DNA of 64,000 bases, taken from assembly GCF_001693515.2 (NCBI RefSeq), contig NZ_CP042968.1, forward strand, positions 5,456,001-5,520,000, written 5' to 3'. The translations under genes were made by a program, and so were the position numbers. The stretch is from Bradyrhizobium paxllaeri (GTDB lineage Bacteria > Pseudomonadota > Alphaproteobacteria > Rhizobiales > Xanthobacteraceae). Positions 40,153-49,364 of this stretch are shown here, piece by piece (within the stretch, counting starts at the first letter, position 1; the number at the start of each line of letters is the position of its first letter). The notes under the pieces are model-generated. The model did no database searches and had not been told where the DNA came from. It worked only from the letters and a program-made list of their open reading frames with translations.

Positions 40153-41142
40153 ATGAACGAAACGATCTCAATCGAGAATGTCATTCCGCGTACCGATGTC
40201 GTCAAACGCGCAGCGCGCATTGGCGCGGAAATCAGAAACATCAAGCTCTCGAGCGATTTGCCGGATCAGACGATCGCTGCAATCAACAGCTTGCTGCTCG
40301 ACCACAAGGTGATCTTCTTCCGCAACCAAGGTCATCTCGATGACGCCGAGCAGGAGCGATTTGCCGCCCGTTTCGGGAAGCTGGTGCCGCATCCGATGCT
40401 CGGCGTTGCCAAGGGAACGGCATCGCTCCTCGAGCTTGACTCCGCTCGCGGTGGTGGCCGGGCCGATGTGTGGCATGCCGATGGGACCTTCGCCGATGCC
40501 TATCCCAAGATTTTGGTTCTGCGGGCCGTTGTGATCCCACTATTCGGCGGTGATACGGTGTGGTCGAACACCGCCGCGGCTTATCTCGATCTGCCGCCAC
40601 CACTGCAACGGCTTGCAGACGAGCTCTGGGCCGTTCATAGCAACGTCTTCGACTATGCCGGAATGGCCCGAGTCCGCGAGGTCGATAAAAAGCATTTTGA
40701 CGAGGTCTTCACCAGAACCATCTTCGAGACTGAGCATCCCGTCGTGCGTGTCCACCCCGAGACCGAAGAGCGGACGCTAGTGCTCGGCGCGTTGGTACAG
40801 CGTTTTCTTGGCATCCCCAAATATGACGGTCAAAAACTGTTTGATATACTTCAGTCTCATATCACCGCGCCCGAAAACACCGTGCGCTGGAACTGGAGGG
40901 CGGGCGATGTTGCGATCTGGGATAACCGGGCCACGCACCATTATGCAGTCAATGATTACGGCGACCAGCATCGCATCGTTCGTCGCGCCACCATCGAGGG
41001 TGACGTGCCCGTCAGCATTGATGGCCGGTGCAGTGTAACGCGCGTAAAGGTCACCAAGCAGCCGCCCACAAGGCGTTCACACATTCACGGAGATCCGGCC
41101 GTTATAGACTATGCTCCCGCGCTCTCTACTTGTACTAGTTGA
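40153..41142 (+). CDS. TauD/TfdA-family Fe(II)/2-oxoglutarate dioxygenase
   Basis: The 329-residue protein has the iron-binding HxD (WHADGTF, His108 and Asp110) and the distal His with the 2-oxoglutarate-binding arginine (NRATHHYAVNDYGDQHRIVR). The pattern fits TauD, AtsK and TfdA, which hydroxylate taurine, alkyl sulfates or phenoxyacetates. ATG 40153 has GGCTGGAACA upstream. Its substrate cannot be told from sequence. Release of sulfite or sulfate would connect with the nodPQ sulfate-activation genes, but that is speculation. It stands alone. Confidence 0.9.
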   Translation: MNETISIENVIPRTDVVKRAARIGAEIRNIKLSSDLPDQTIAAINSLLLDHKVIFFRNQGHLDDAEQERFAARFGKLVPHPMLGVAKGTASLLELDSARGGGRADVWHADGTFADAYPKILVLRAVVIPLFGGDTVWSNTAAAYLDLPPPLQRLADELWAVHSNVFDYAGMARVREVDKKHFDEVFTRTIFETEHPVVRVHPETEERTLVLGALVQRFLGIPKYDGQKLFDILQSHITAPENTVRWNWRAGDVAIWDNRATHHYAVNDYGDQHRIVRRATIEGDVPVSIDGRCSVTRVKVTKQPPTRRSHIHGDPAVIDYAPALSTCTS

Positions 41143-41496
41143 GGTCAAACGGCCTGTGCGGGTCTGATGAAGATCTGGTTTCGCGAGCCTCATCGAGAGC
41201 GCGGTCGGCGCTGCAGTGTACGTACACCGCTACGCCGCAACGCATAGGCCACCGCGTATGCGCAACGGCCGAGGTAATCAACTCGAGGGAAAGCGAGTTG
41301 CCTCAAGGTGCCGGCAAGTGATGGCAGAGGAGATCGGCAGCGGCACGTATCAACCGGAGGAGGTTGACTTTCGTTCGTCCAACGAGAGCCGTGAATATGA
41401 GGAGCTCCAAACGCAACGGTTGGCCCGACGTTGCGGCAGCTTGTGACACAATGCATGCCGCCGGACCTGCTCGCGAGGAAGCGGTAGCGCCTTGCG
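41143..41496. other. Intergenic with one doubtful small frame
   Basis: A plus-strand frame near 41216-41446 ends EEVDFRSSNESREYEELQTQ RLARRCGSL; its start is unclear and it matches no family known to me. Confidence 0.3.
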
Positions 41497-41973
41497 ATGG
41501 CAAAAGGAGAAAATCGGGTGCGACCAGAACGCGAGCATAGCGTGGTTTCTCACTGGCAGTATCAGGTCAGGTTCGATGTGAATGATTCCGCCACCGCGGA
41601 ATCGGTAGGCCGAAAGCTCCCTGCTCCGGCACTGGCACCGCTGTTCAATATCCTTGCCAAGCATCGCGCCGCGCCGAAATGCCAGTTCGATGCCTTTGCG
41701 GAGTATGTCGCCGCGGCAGAAGAGCACGGCGTCGAAAACTATCCGCTCTACCAGTGGACAAAGGCGACGATCAAGAATCCAGCGAAAAAAGAAAAGTATT
41801 TGAAATCCTTTGCACTCCACGTAGACGATCGGGAGATCTATGCCAAAGAGATTGCCGACGCGCTGGAGGCAGACTTGCAACCGCTCACCACTAGCGGGCT
41901 CGTCACGCGAATATCGAAGTACGATACCAACCCCGCCAACAATCCTCTGCCGCGGCAGGGCCCCCGTGATTAG
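41497..41973 (+). CDS. Conserved-looking hypothetical protein, 158 residues
   Basis: The frame from ATG 41497 encodes a hydrophilic protein: GENRVRPEREHSVVSHWQYQ, VRFDVNDSATAESVGRKLPA, YPLYQWTKATIKNPAKKEKY, and ADLQPLTTSGLVTRISKYDT near the end. It has no signal peptide or membrane segment. I recognise no domain. Codon pattern and length suggest a real gene, probably preceded by the GCGATGG context at 41,494. Confidence 0.55.
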   Translation: MAKGENRVRPEREHSVVSHWQYQVRFDVNDSATAESVGRKLPAPALAPLFNILAKHRAAPKCQFDAFAEYVAAAEEHGVENYPLYQWTKATIKNPAKKEKYLKSFALHVDDREIYAKEIADALEADLQPLTTSGLVTRISKYDTNPANNPLPRQGPRD

Positions 41974-42499
41974 GGTGAACTGAACGCCGGCTAACGGCCC
42001 CAAGCCGAAGACCATCACTAAGGACGCGCGTCCGCTGTGGGGGATTGTGTTGCAAAGGTCGATCTTCGCAGATGACCGCAATTCTGCAGGCCGTGGGCGC
42101 GACTTCCGTATACAAATGTGAGGGACCTCACTGCATCACGCAAAATTTTACAGGCGACTTCAATAATGCGGTTAAGATCATACGATCAGCGATCGCTCGC
42201 TGCTTAGTGCTTTTCGCGACAATTTCTGAACCCAGCGACTTTCGACTTTTGCAACACTCTCTGGGGTGAATCGGACAGTGTTGGCGCCGGCCTTTGACCG
42301 ATGCTCATGGGCCTACCTCGAACGTGTCGGCCTCGCGGGGCGGATCCGACGATTGTGATCAGAAGAGCGCTCGGTGTCGAACCTCAACCAGCCGTATAGA
42401 ACGCTTCCCGAATGAGATTCGCGATCGCGCCGAAACCAATAATCGTCGCCTTGGTCATGAACCGTTCGGTTTTAGAGTCACTTGACTAGCCTTGAGGAC
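41974..42499. other. Intergenic, no gene seen
   Basis: About 0.5 kb between two convergent genes. Short frames only. Confidence 0.4.
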
Positions 42500-44092
42500 T
42501 TAGAAGAATATCGAGGTAGACACCAACAAATTCAGAGCATGTCCCGTTTGGCGTGTGTGTGTAATGCTCGTCGGGTTGTTGATGTATGCCAGTCCTACAC
42601 TTGCATATATCCCGGGTGCCAGATGCGCGGTATAGGTACCCAAGATCGCTGTGCTGTCGCGATGCACGAGATTCCCTTTAGCCAAGGCAGCGTCCACTGC
42701 AAAGTTGCTCCAGACGGTGTTAGTGGCAACAATAGCAATCTGATCACTGGGCCGGCTGTCAAACAGTCCCTTCGCATAGAGACGAAGCTCGTAATATTGA
42801 CTGACTTTGTTTAAGTCAGGTGGAGCGTACATTACAGAGAACCCACCATAGATACCACGAGATGCCGAGCCCTGTACATCAGCCTGCCAGAGCTGCCTGT
42901 CCGCTGCGACGTAGTAGACGCTGTTCGCCTCGGCTCTCGATTGCTGCGGATACTGCAAGTTCTTGTAGCTGCTGTTATTGAAACCGGCGCCCGCCCGCAA
43001 CCAGGTCTCAGGTACGCCCGGAGCAGCCTTGTTCTTGTAGCCAACTTCATCAAGCAAAAGAATGCCTGTGTTGGCGGTGCTCCAGCTTAAGGCGGTGGGA
43101 TTTTCGCTGATCTGCGCATACTGACCGTCTGGACTGATTGAGCGCTGGATTGAGACCTTGTCATATAGGTGATCATCAAAATTGTACTTCACGTTGAGAG
43201 CTGGCGTAGGCGCGGCATTGTTGCTCATACCAGCTTGATACAGGATATTCGACGAGGGCGCCAAAACGCTTGCTCCTGCATTCCCTCCAACCAATGTGCC
43301 TGCGAACTCATTTACATTTCTGAGGTAGCCCATTTTGAGTTCGAGTTTCCTGTCGAAGAACGTCTGGTAGTAGGCCAACGTATTGAGACCTGCTCTATCT
43401 GGCCCGCCGGGTTTCCATGTCCAGTATTGCTGCTCGGCTCCCACGATGATCTGACCATCGGGAATTCCAAAGCGGCTGAGATCGTAGGTCACTATCATGA
43501 AATTTACGGTACTAAATGTCGGATTCTGGCCCATATATAGCTGATTGGCGGTGGTGGCTCTGGCTGCATTTGGCAGTTGATTGTCTATGACGCTGACTAC
43601 TGTCCCGCCAACGTAGCCAATCCCGACGTCTGCCAGCGCGGATCTAACGCCGCCTTTATCCTGATCTATCGTATCGGCAGGACCAGGGATATTGAGCCAC
43701 ATACCTTTTTCGCGGAGGTTCTCGAACTTTGCGAATGGGTCGATCTCCTTTTGAGTTCTGTTCTTAGCAATTTCATCCGCACTGCCGCGCTTTGCGGCAG
43801 GCACACTGGAATTTTGTGCTAGCGCTGAGCTAGAGACGAGACGCGTTGCTCGTGTGAGCTGGCGGGTTTGGAATTTTGTGGCGGAATCAGAGTCCTTCTC
43901 AATTCCTCTTTTAGCAACCTCATCTGGAATGTTGCGTTTTGGCTTAAGCCCATTGGCAGTCTGTGCCGGCGCCGAACTGCCGACGAGGCTCGCAGCTAGG
44001 GAGAGTGCGAGAGCAAGCCCTCTTTGCTTCGTAGTTGATCGAAAGCTGAAAACGTCTGTCACAGCGGTCGCCACGACAAAGTAACCATGCAT
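42500..44092 (-). CDS. OprB-type carbohydrate-selective outer-membrane porin
   Basis: From ATG 44092 (GGAG seven bases upstream) the protein has 530 residues. A signal peptide includes KQRGLALALSLAASLVGSSA before PAQ. After a repetitive linker the mature barrel begins near LREKGMWLNIPGPADTIDQD and shows alternating beta strands such as FMIVTYDLSRFGIPDGQIIV, ending with phenylalanine (LLVSTSIFF), as outer-membrane barrels do. This matches the OprB family, which passes sugars. The linker seems duplicated: SSAPAQ--KPKRNIPDEVAKR and SSALAQ--AAKRGSADEIAKN follow one another. It stands alone. Confidence 0.85.
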   Translation of the reverse strand: MHGYFVVATAVTDVFSFRSTTKQRGLALALSLAASLVGSSAPAQTANGLKPKRNIPDEVAKRGIEKDSDSATKFQTRQLTRATRLVSSSALAQNSSVPAAKRGSADEIAKNRTQKEIDPFAKFENLREKGMWLNIPGPADTIDQDKGGVRSALADVGIGYVGGTVVSVIDNQLPNAARATTANQLYMGQNPTFSTVNFMIVTYDLSRFGIPDGQIIVGAEQQYWTWKPGGPDRAGLNTLAYYQTFFDRKLELKMGYLRNVNEFAGTLVGGNAGASVLAPSSNILYQAGMSNNAAPTPALNVKYNFDDHLYDKVSIQRSISPDGQYAQISENPTALSWSTANTGILLLDEVGYKNKAAPGVPETWLRAGAGFNNSSYKNLQYPQQSRAEANSVYYVAADRQLWQADVQGSASRGIYGGFSVMYAPPDLNKVSQYYELRLYAKGLFDSRPSDQIAIVATNTVWSNFAVDAALAKGNLVHRDSTAILGTYTAHLAPGIYASVGLAYINNPTSITHTRQTGHALNLLVSTSIFF

Positions 44093-45810
44093 AGTGAACT
44101 CCACATCCGAATTGCTAGTCTCGAATAGATTGCGCTCCGGCCTAACTTGCCCGGAGCGCCCCCTACCCTTCTAGTGTCTGGAGGCGGGGCTGACGCTTGG
44201 CAGCAATCGGCCCGTCTACCCGCTGAGCCTCCCGAGCCTCGTCACCGGCCGGCGAGCTATTGGCCTGATCGGCGAGCACGTGTCGAGTGCGCCATAACGC
44301 GGCCGAGCTAGTCGACTGCTCCAAGGCAGTTCTGCTGCGCTGCCGCCGTGTCGAAAGCGGCCGGGTTTATTCGGCTTCTTTGCTCCGCGAGATAGTTAGG
44401 ACGGGTGGGCGGCGCCTTGCTGTCCTCGCCACCAATACACTGCGAGCGACCCACCTCTTCCACTACAAGCATGAGGATTTCGGCATTCGACGGCGAAGAG
44501 GACGTCTCCTTCGAAAGATGGCAGTGATCAGAAGACAGGGCTCGCGCGCCAGCGACCACGCGTTCGCTCCATGATACTTCGCTGGCATCGCGTTAACCGA
44601 GAGACGAGGCAACTGACAGGCCGAAGGCCCCTTTGCAACCTGTGCGCTCGGCGATCGCGCCAGAAAGTGCATCATGGGCTTCCATAAAAAGGGAGCAATC
44701 GCGGCTGGAGCCGATTTGACGGCTACAAACGCGCTGGCGCATCCATCAGGGCCGTTGGAGTGGCCAGTTCTATGTTGCATCCCAGTCCTTAAAGTGCGAC
44801 CCGCCGCGAACCTTCATTAACCGCCGATTGCCATGTGTCCGTCATCTCCACCAACTGCTAACGTTAGTAGTTGACCAGGTCGCAAGGCGTTGCTTATCGA
44901 TGCAGGATCGTGGCCTGCTCGGGATGAGGCCTCCTCGGCAGCTAGAAGAACTCTGCCGATGCTACTATCATTCCGGAAATCGGGCGTCGGTCACTCGCGA
45001 GCGCTGCAGCCACTCAGCTCTTTACGCGCGCATCTCTCGGCGGAGACGCAGCTGAACCGCGATTTTTGATCTGCATCATTAACGTCGTGCTCAAGCGACG
45101 TTTTTGAGGGTTGCCCGGATAGGCCCAGGCAAGAAGTTGGCCGAGTTCGTCGTTGCGGTGACCATTAACGATCATCCACAGGAAGCCGGTCCCGTAGGCG
45201 AGAGGACCGGCGTCATTGATCCTGCAGATTTATGCCGACCGCCGGCCCCGCCGAACGGGTGTGTTTTTCCCAATCTTTTTCTGTGTAATTTGGCTAGACC
45301 AAGTCGGCGATGTGCTCGGTATTCGACTGCGCCCGGCCAGATAGCTTTCAAGAGTATTTGAGCACGCGCCGACTATTCCGGCGCGTGAAGATTGGACTCG
45401 GCTGCCAGCTCGCAGAACTCTAAGTGGCGTGTTTCGCCAAGGGATGGACTTGCGGGCCAGGGCCAATGGGGAGGCCTGGCTCACGAGTCGGAATGATAAT
45501 TCAGGAAACAACGATTGGTTCGCATACGCGCGCCGGCAAATGGAAGATTGTTTGCAGGCTTTTTCTGAATGGCGAGGAAATGCTGCGCGATGACGGATGA
45601 AGACGAGAATATTGCTTTGCAGTGGCGCTATGATGTAGGAGCTGACCATGCGCCAAGAGTATCACATCGCGCCGATCATAGGCGGAGATGACAAAACGAA
45701 GAGGGCAACTTGCGGATAAGGGTTTGTCGATGGTTGCGGCTCGTTGCAGCTCTTGACCATCGTGTGATAGCGCGTCAACGAGCAAAGCCAATACTGATAT
45801 CGAGCGAGGG
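44093..45810. other. Degraded interval with repeat shared with the left end
   Basis: About 1.7 kb with no recognisable gene. The stretch 44,800-44,870 (with GATTGCCATGTGTCCGTCA) matches 725-790 at roughly 75 percent over 70 bp. Neighbouring frames on the minus strand (around 44463-44780) look coding-like but match no family. Confidence 0.45.
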
Positions 45811-46326
45811 ATGATGGAGATGATGGATGAAGCGACCGGTTCGGACTTGCCGCCGTCATTGCACACCTCGTCGAAACGCGTTCCGTGGGTTTTACTGCTC
45901 GTAATTGTCCTCGTTGGCCTCTGCGCTGCAGGAGCCTATTTCTGGACTAATGTCGGACAATTTGTCGAGACGTCGGCGGCCCGTGACGTGGGCCCAATGC
46001 CAGGCTTGTCACCTGAGGACAGAGCGACCCTGTCGGAGATTCAATCGGGACAACAGAAGACTAGCGATGAGCTCGCGGAACTCAACCGCAGCATCAATGC
46101 CCAGCTGGCCGATTTAACACGAATGTCGGATCAAATCGCAGCTCTCACTTCACGACTCGACTCGCTGCAGAACCCGACACCCACGGCTTCTTCTCCTCAT
46201 GTTCCTCGTCCTGGCCATGCCGTTTCGGAGTCGGCCAAGAAACCCGTGCGATCGACTAAACCACAAGGGCCGGTTTCCGTCGGGGGCGCGCCACTGATTT
46301 CAGGACCGAAGGCGGACGAGCCTTGA
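45811..46326 (+). CDS. Membrane-anchored coiled-coil protein of unknown function
   Basis: The 171-residue protein has one membrane segment (RVPWVLLLVIVLVGLCAAGA YFW, about residues 23-46), then a coiled coil (LSEIQSGQQKTSDELAELNR SINAQLADL...LTSRLDSLQN) and a Pro/Lys-rich tail. It would face the periplasm. ATG 45811 follows GCGAGGG; ATG 45820 is an alternative. It has no named family. Confidence 0.6.
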   Translation: MMEMMDEATGSDLPPSLHTSSKRVPWVLLLVIVLVGLCAAGAYFWTNVGQFVETSAARDVGPMPGLSPEDRATLSEIQSGQQKTSDELAELNRSINAQLADLTRMSDQIAALTSRLDSLQNPTPTASSPHVPRPGHAVSESAKKPVRSTKPQGPVSVGGAPLISGPKADEP

Positions 46327-46592
46327 CGACAGGTGCCACAGACCTCCAGCTTGCCAACCCCCGCTCGACGCGGTTGATCGTTTCTCCCCAAGCGGCCTGC
46401 CGGGCGATTACGGCGGCGCCAAAGCTTACGGCAGTGCCAGGACCTCTAACGTGAGGCTCGCCGAGGCCGTCGAGATCGTTGCCGCAACGACGGCAGTCTG
46501 GCTCAGATTGCATAGAAACATTTTCTATATGGTCGAGGCGCCGTCCTGTTAGCGCGAAACGGTGTTGCTTTTGGATCCGTTTATGCTGCTTG
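46327..46592. other. Intergenic, no gene seen
   Basis: Short frames only. Converging genes end on both sides. Confidence 0.4.
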
Positions 46593-47927
46593 TTAATAAG
46601 GTGAACGGTTGAGATAAGCGTCGAATGCGGCAGCAACAGCGCGAATCACAAAGCGGTGCTCCTGCCTCACGCGGATGAAACCCTTTTCGATGTCGATTAT
46701 CCCGTCCTCGGCAAGCATCGCCAAGCGTTCAGCTGAATCCAGAAAAGGGACCGCATGAAATCCGTGGTTGGTACAGATTGCCGGCACGTCGGCCTCCAGA
46801 TCGCACATCAGCCGCTCGATGATCGCGGCTCGGACGCGGTCTTCATCGGTGAGACGGTAGCCTTTTGACGTCGCCAGACGGCCTGCTCTGATGTGCCCGC
46901 TGTAGGAGCCTGTTGCAACATCGTTCTGGACGTAACCGTCGCCGAGACGGCCGATGGCCGACGTGCCGAAGCCGATCAGGGTTTTGCAGGTGTCAGCCGA
47001 GTAACCCAAGGAATTACGCCGCAGCCGACCGGCCTTCTGCGCCAGAGCGAGCTCATCGTCCGGCAAGGCAAAATGGTCAAGCCCGATTTGGAGGTAGCCG
47101 GCAGCGACCAGCGTACCGGCCACGGCCGCGGCCTGGTCGGCGCGGGCAGCACTGTCCGGCAGCGCCGCCTCATCGATCAGGCGCTGACGTTTCATATACG
47201 AAGGAACGTGCGCGTAGCCGAAAACCGCAACCCGGTTCGGGCGCATGGCGACCGCCATCGTCGCGCTCTCGACGCAGGACTGCACCGTCTGATTTGGGAG
47301 GCCGAAAATAAGGTCGAAATTGATGCGGCTTATTCCGTGCTGGCGAAGATTATCGACGGCAGCGGCGGTCTGCGACTTACTCTGGACCCGGTTGATCGCT
47401 TTTTGAACAATGGGATCGAAGCTCTGCACGCCGAGGCTCGCGCGGTTCACGCCGGCTGCTCCTAAGGCTTCGGCCATCTCGACCGTGAACGTGCGCGGGT
47501 CGATCTCGACGGCGATCGCAGCCGTTTTCCTGAAGGCGAAGCAGCGGCGCAGGAGCTCCATCAGAGCGAGGAAATCCGCTGGCGCGATGAGGGTCGGCGC
47601 TCCGCCGCCGAAGTGCACGTCGCTCACGGGCAGCGCTTGCGGCGCTTGCTCCGCGACCAAACGGATCTCCTCACGCAGCACCGACAAATAATTGAGGACC
47701 GGCGCATCCCGGCGAGTGCTGGCCGTAGGAAAGCCGCAATACCAGCAGGTCGATCGGCAGAACGGAATGTGGAGATAGAGCGACACGGGCTCGTCAGGCG
47801 GCAGGCGCCTCAGCCATTTCTCACAATCCTGTGCACCGACCTCCGCGGAGAACTCTGGCACGGTTGGATAGATGGTGTACCAAGGCAGGCGGGCATCGCA
47901 ATACTTTTTCTGGATTGAGGTCTGCAA
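46593..47927 (-). CDS. hemN: Oxygen-independent coproporphyrinogen III oxidase (HemN)
   Basis: The 444-residue radical SAM enzyme has the HemN cluster motif CRSTCWYC, the upstream YTIYPTVPEFS, the GGGAPTL glycine motif, VEIDPRTFTVEMAEALGAAG and GVQSFDPIVQKAINRVQ. It converts coproporphyrinogen III to protoporphyrinogen IX without oxygen, which bacteroids need for haem. The start is TTG 47927; the next residues (QKKYCDARLPWYTIYP) align with other HemN proteins, so the start is plausible. A FixK-type box is centred about 67 bp upstream (47987-48000). It lies just downstream of the hyp genes but has its own promoter. Confidence 0.92.
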   Translation of the reverse strand: MQTSIQKKYCDARLPWYTIYPTVPEFSAEVGAQDCEKWLRRLPPDEPVSLYLHIPFCRSTCWYCGFPTASTRRDAPVLNYLSVLREEIRLVAEQAPQALPVSDVHFGGGAPTLIAPADFLALMELLRRCFAFRKTAAIAVEIDPRTFTVEMAEALGAAGVNRASLGVQSFDPIVQKAINRVQSKSQTAAAVDNLRQHGISRINFDLIFGLPNQTVQSCVESATMAVAMRPNRVAVFGYAHVPSYMKRQRLIDEAALPDSAARADQAAAVAGTLVAAGYLQIGLDHFALPDDELALAQKAGRLRRNSLGYSADTCKTLIGFGTSAIGRLGDGYVQNDVATGSYSGHIRAGRLATSKGYRLTDEDRVRAAIIERLMCDLEADVPAICTNHGFHAVPFLDSAERLAMLAEDGIIDIEKGFIRVRQEHRFVIRAVAAAFDAYLNRSPY

Positions 47928-47954
47928 AGGTTACTTTCCCAGGCGTTATATAGA

Positions 47955-48063
47955 ATCATCCTAACCGCTGCGCGCCCCCTGTGTCTTTGCGCCATATCAA
48001 ACGATCGGCGTTAGCCCAGAACTCTGCATCCCGTCCATGCTAAGGTAAATCGGTTAGGATGAT
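47955..48063. repeat. 13-bp perfect inverted repeat around the hemN promoter
   Basis: ATCATCCTAACCG (47955-47967) and its exact inverse CGGTTAGGATGAT (48051-48063) flank 83 bp that include the FixK-type box. It could be a small element end pair or operator arms. Confidence 0.7.
47987..48000 (-). promoter_or_regulatory. FixK/FNR-type box upstream of hemN
   Basis: On the minus strand TTGATATGGCGCAA fits TTG(A/C)-N6-(T/G)CAA, the FixK2 binding consensus of Bradyrhizobium. It is 60 bp before the hemN start, a suitable distance for activation at about -40. It predicts hemN expression under low oxygen. Confidence 0.7.
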
Positions 48064-48307
48064 AGTAGGAGAGATAGCCACTCCCTGACACTCGTTTGAT
48101 GCTTGTGAAGAGAAGGACTTTATTGCACGACTGATGTTGAAGCAGTGCTTATGTGATGATTTGAGGTGCGACGACCATTCTGCTTTCGAGGCCCATCCCG
48201 CATCTTCGGTTTGATAGATGCGCTCGAGGCGGAACGAGTGCTTTACGGGGAATTGCCCGGGCGATCTCCTCAAGGCAACAACGAAATGGCAGAAGTTGCA
48301 ATTGTGC
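48064..48307. other. Intergenic between hypE and hemN promoter
   Basis: No gene seen. hoxA, which follows hypE in some rhizobial hydrogenase clusters, is not here. Confidence 0.5.
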
Positions 48308-49354
48308 TCAACAGATCCGCGGCAATTGTTCTCCCCACAGCCAATCGACAATTCGCCCGCCACCAAAGCTGGTTGACAGCTGCACAAACTGATGATTGTC
48401 GGTAACGGCCTCGCCGATATCAGCCGCATCGCGCCCGAGCGGATGCGCCCTCATAGCTGCAAGCACAGCATCGGCCATGTCAGGCGCCACGATGGCAACG
48501 AGCTTGCCCTCGTTGGCGACATATAGCGGATCAAGCCCAAGGAGTTCGCAGGCGGCGGCAACCGCCGGCTTCACCGGAATGGCCTCTTCCTGCAGACGGA
48601 ACCCGAGGCCCGACTGATGCGCAATCTCGTTGAGTAGCGCCGCAAGACCGCCGCGCGTGGGGTCGCGCATCACCCGGATGCTGCTGCCGCCGGCCGCAAC
48701 CATTAGACTTACGAGATCATGTAGCGCTGCGGAATCCGAGGCGATCTCGGTCTCGAAAGCGAGATTCTGGCGCCTCGACATGATCGCCGCACCATGGTCG
48801 CCGAGACTGCCGGAGACCAGCACGCGGTCTCCGACCCTTATCTTCTCGGCGGAGAGATCGAGCCCATCGGCCAAAGCCCCGACCCCTGTCATCGAGACGA
48901 ACACTCCGTCCGCCTTCCCACGCTCGACGACCTTGGTGTCACCCGTGATGATGTAAACGCCGGCTGCGCGCGCGGCCTCGCCCATCGAATCCGCAATCGT
49001 CTTCAGATCCGAGAAGCGGAAGCCCTCCTCGATGATGAAACTTGCCGACAGATAGAGCGGACGCGCGCCGCCCATCGCGACATCATTGACCGTGCCGTGG
49101 ACCGCGAGCGATCCGATGTTGCCGCCGGGAAAGAACAGCGGCGAAACGACATAGCTGTCGGTCGTCATCACCATCCTGCCGGCGTCAACATCGAAGGCCG
49201 CCTGATCGTTGCCGCGGGCGAGCCATTCATTGCCGAAGGCTTCGTGAAACAGGCCGGAGATCAGCTGCGCCATCGCGCGCCCTCCGGCGCCGTGGGACAG
49301 GTCGACCCGCCCGTTCTTGATATCGATCTTGCGTTGATAGGCCCTTGCTCTCAT
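48308..49354 (-). CDS. hypE: HypE, hydrogenase maturation carbamoyl dehydratase
   Basis: From ATG 49354 the protein has 348 residues and ends PRIC, whose final cysteine carries the thiocarboxamide that HypE dehydrates to thiocyanate for the Fe-CN ligands. The PurM-like fold shows LSHGAGGRAMAQLI, GNDQAAFDVD, HGTVNDVAMGGARPLYLSAS and DPTRGGLAALLNEIA. The open frame extends further upstream, but that overlaps hypD; GAGGCGGGC just before ATG 49354 supports this start. It works with HypF and passes cyanide to the HypC-HypD complex. It is the last gene of the operon. Confidence 0.95.
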   Translation of the reverse strand: MRARAYQRKIDIKNGRVDLSHGAGGRAMAQLISGLFHEAFGNEWLARGNDQAAFDVDAGRMVMTTDSYVVSPLFFPGGNIGSLAVHGTVNDVAMGGARPLYLSASFIIEEGFRFSDLKTIADSMGEAARAAGVYIITGDTKVVERGKADGVFVSMTGVGALADGLDLSAEKIRVGDRVLVSGSLGDHGAAIMSRRQNLAFETEIASDSAALHDLVSLMVAAGGSSIRVMRDPTRGGLAALLNEIAHQSGLGFRLQEEAIPVKPAVAAACELLGLDPLYVANEGKLVAIVAPDMADAVLAAMRAHPLGRDAADIGEAVTDNHQFVQLSTSFGGGRIVDWLWGEQLPRIC

Positions 49355-49364
49355 CACGCCCGCC

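Noticed and set aside
47955..48063. Rho-independent terminator after hypE
   Set aside because: The arms are 83 bp apart and no T-run follows, so a transcription terminator is unlikely.
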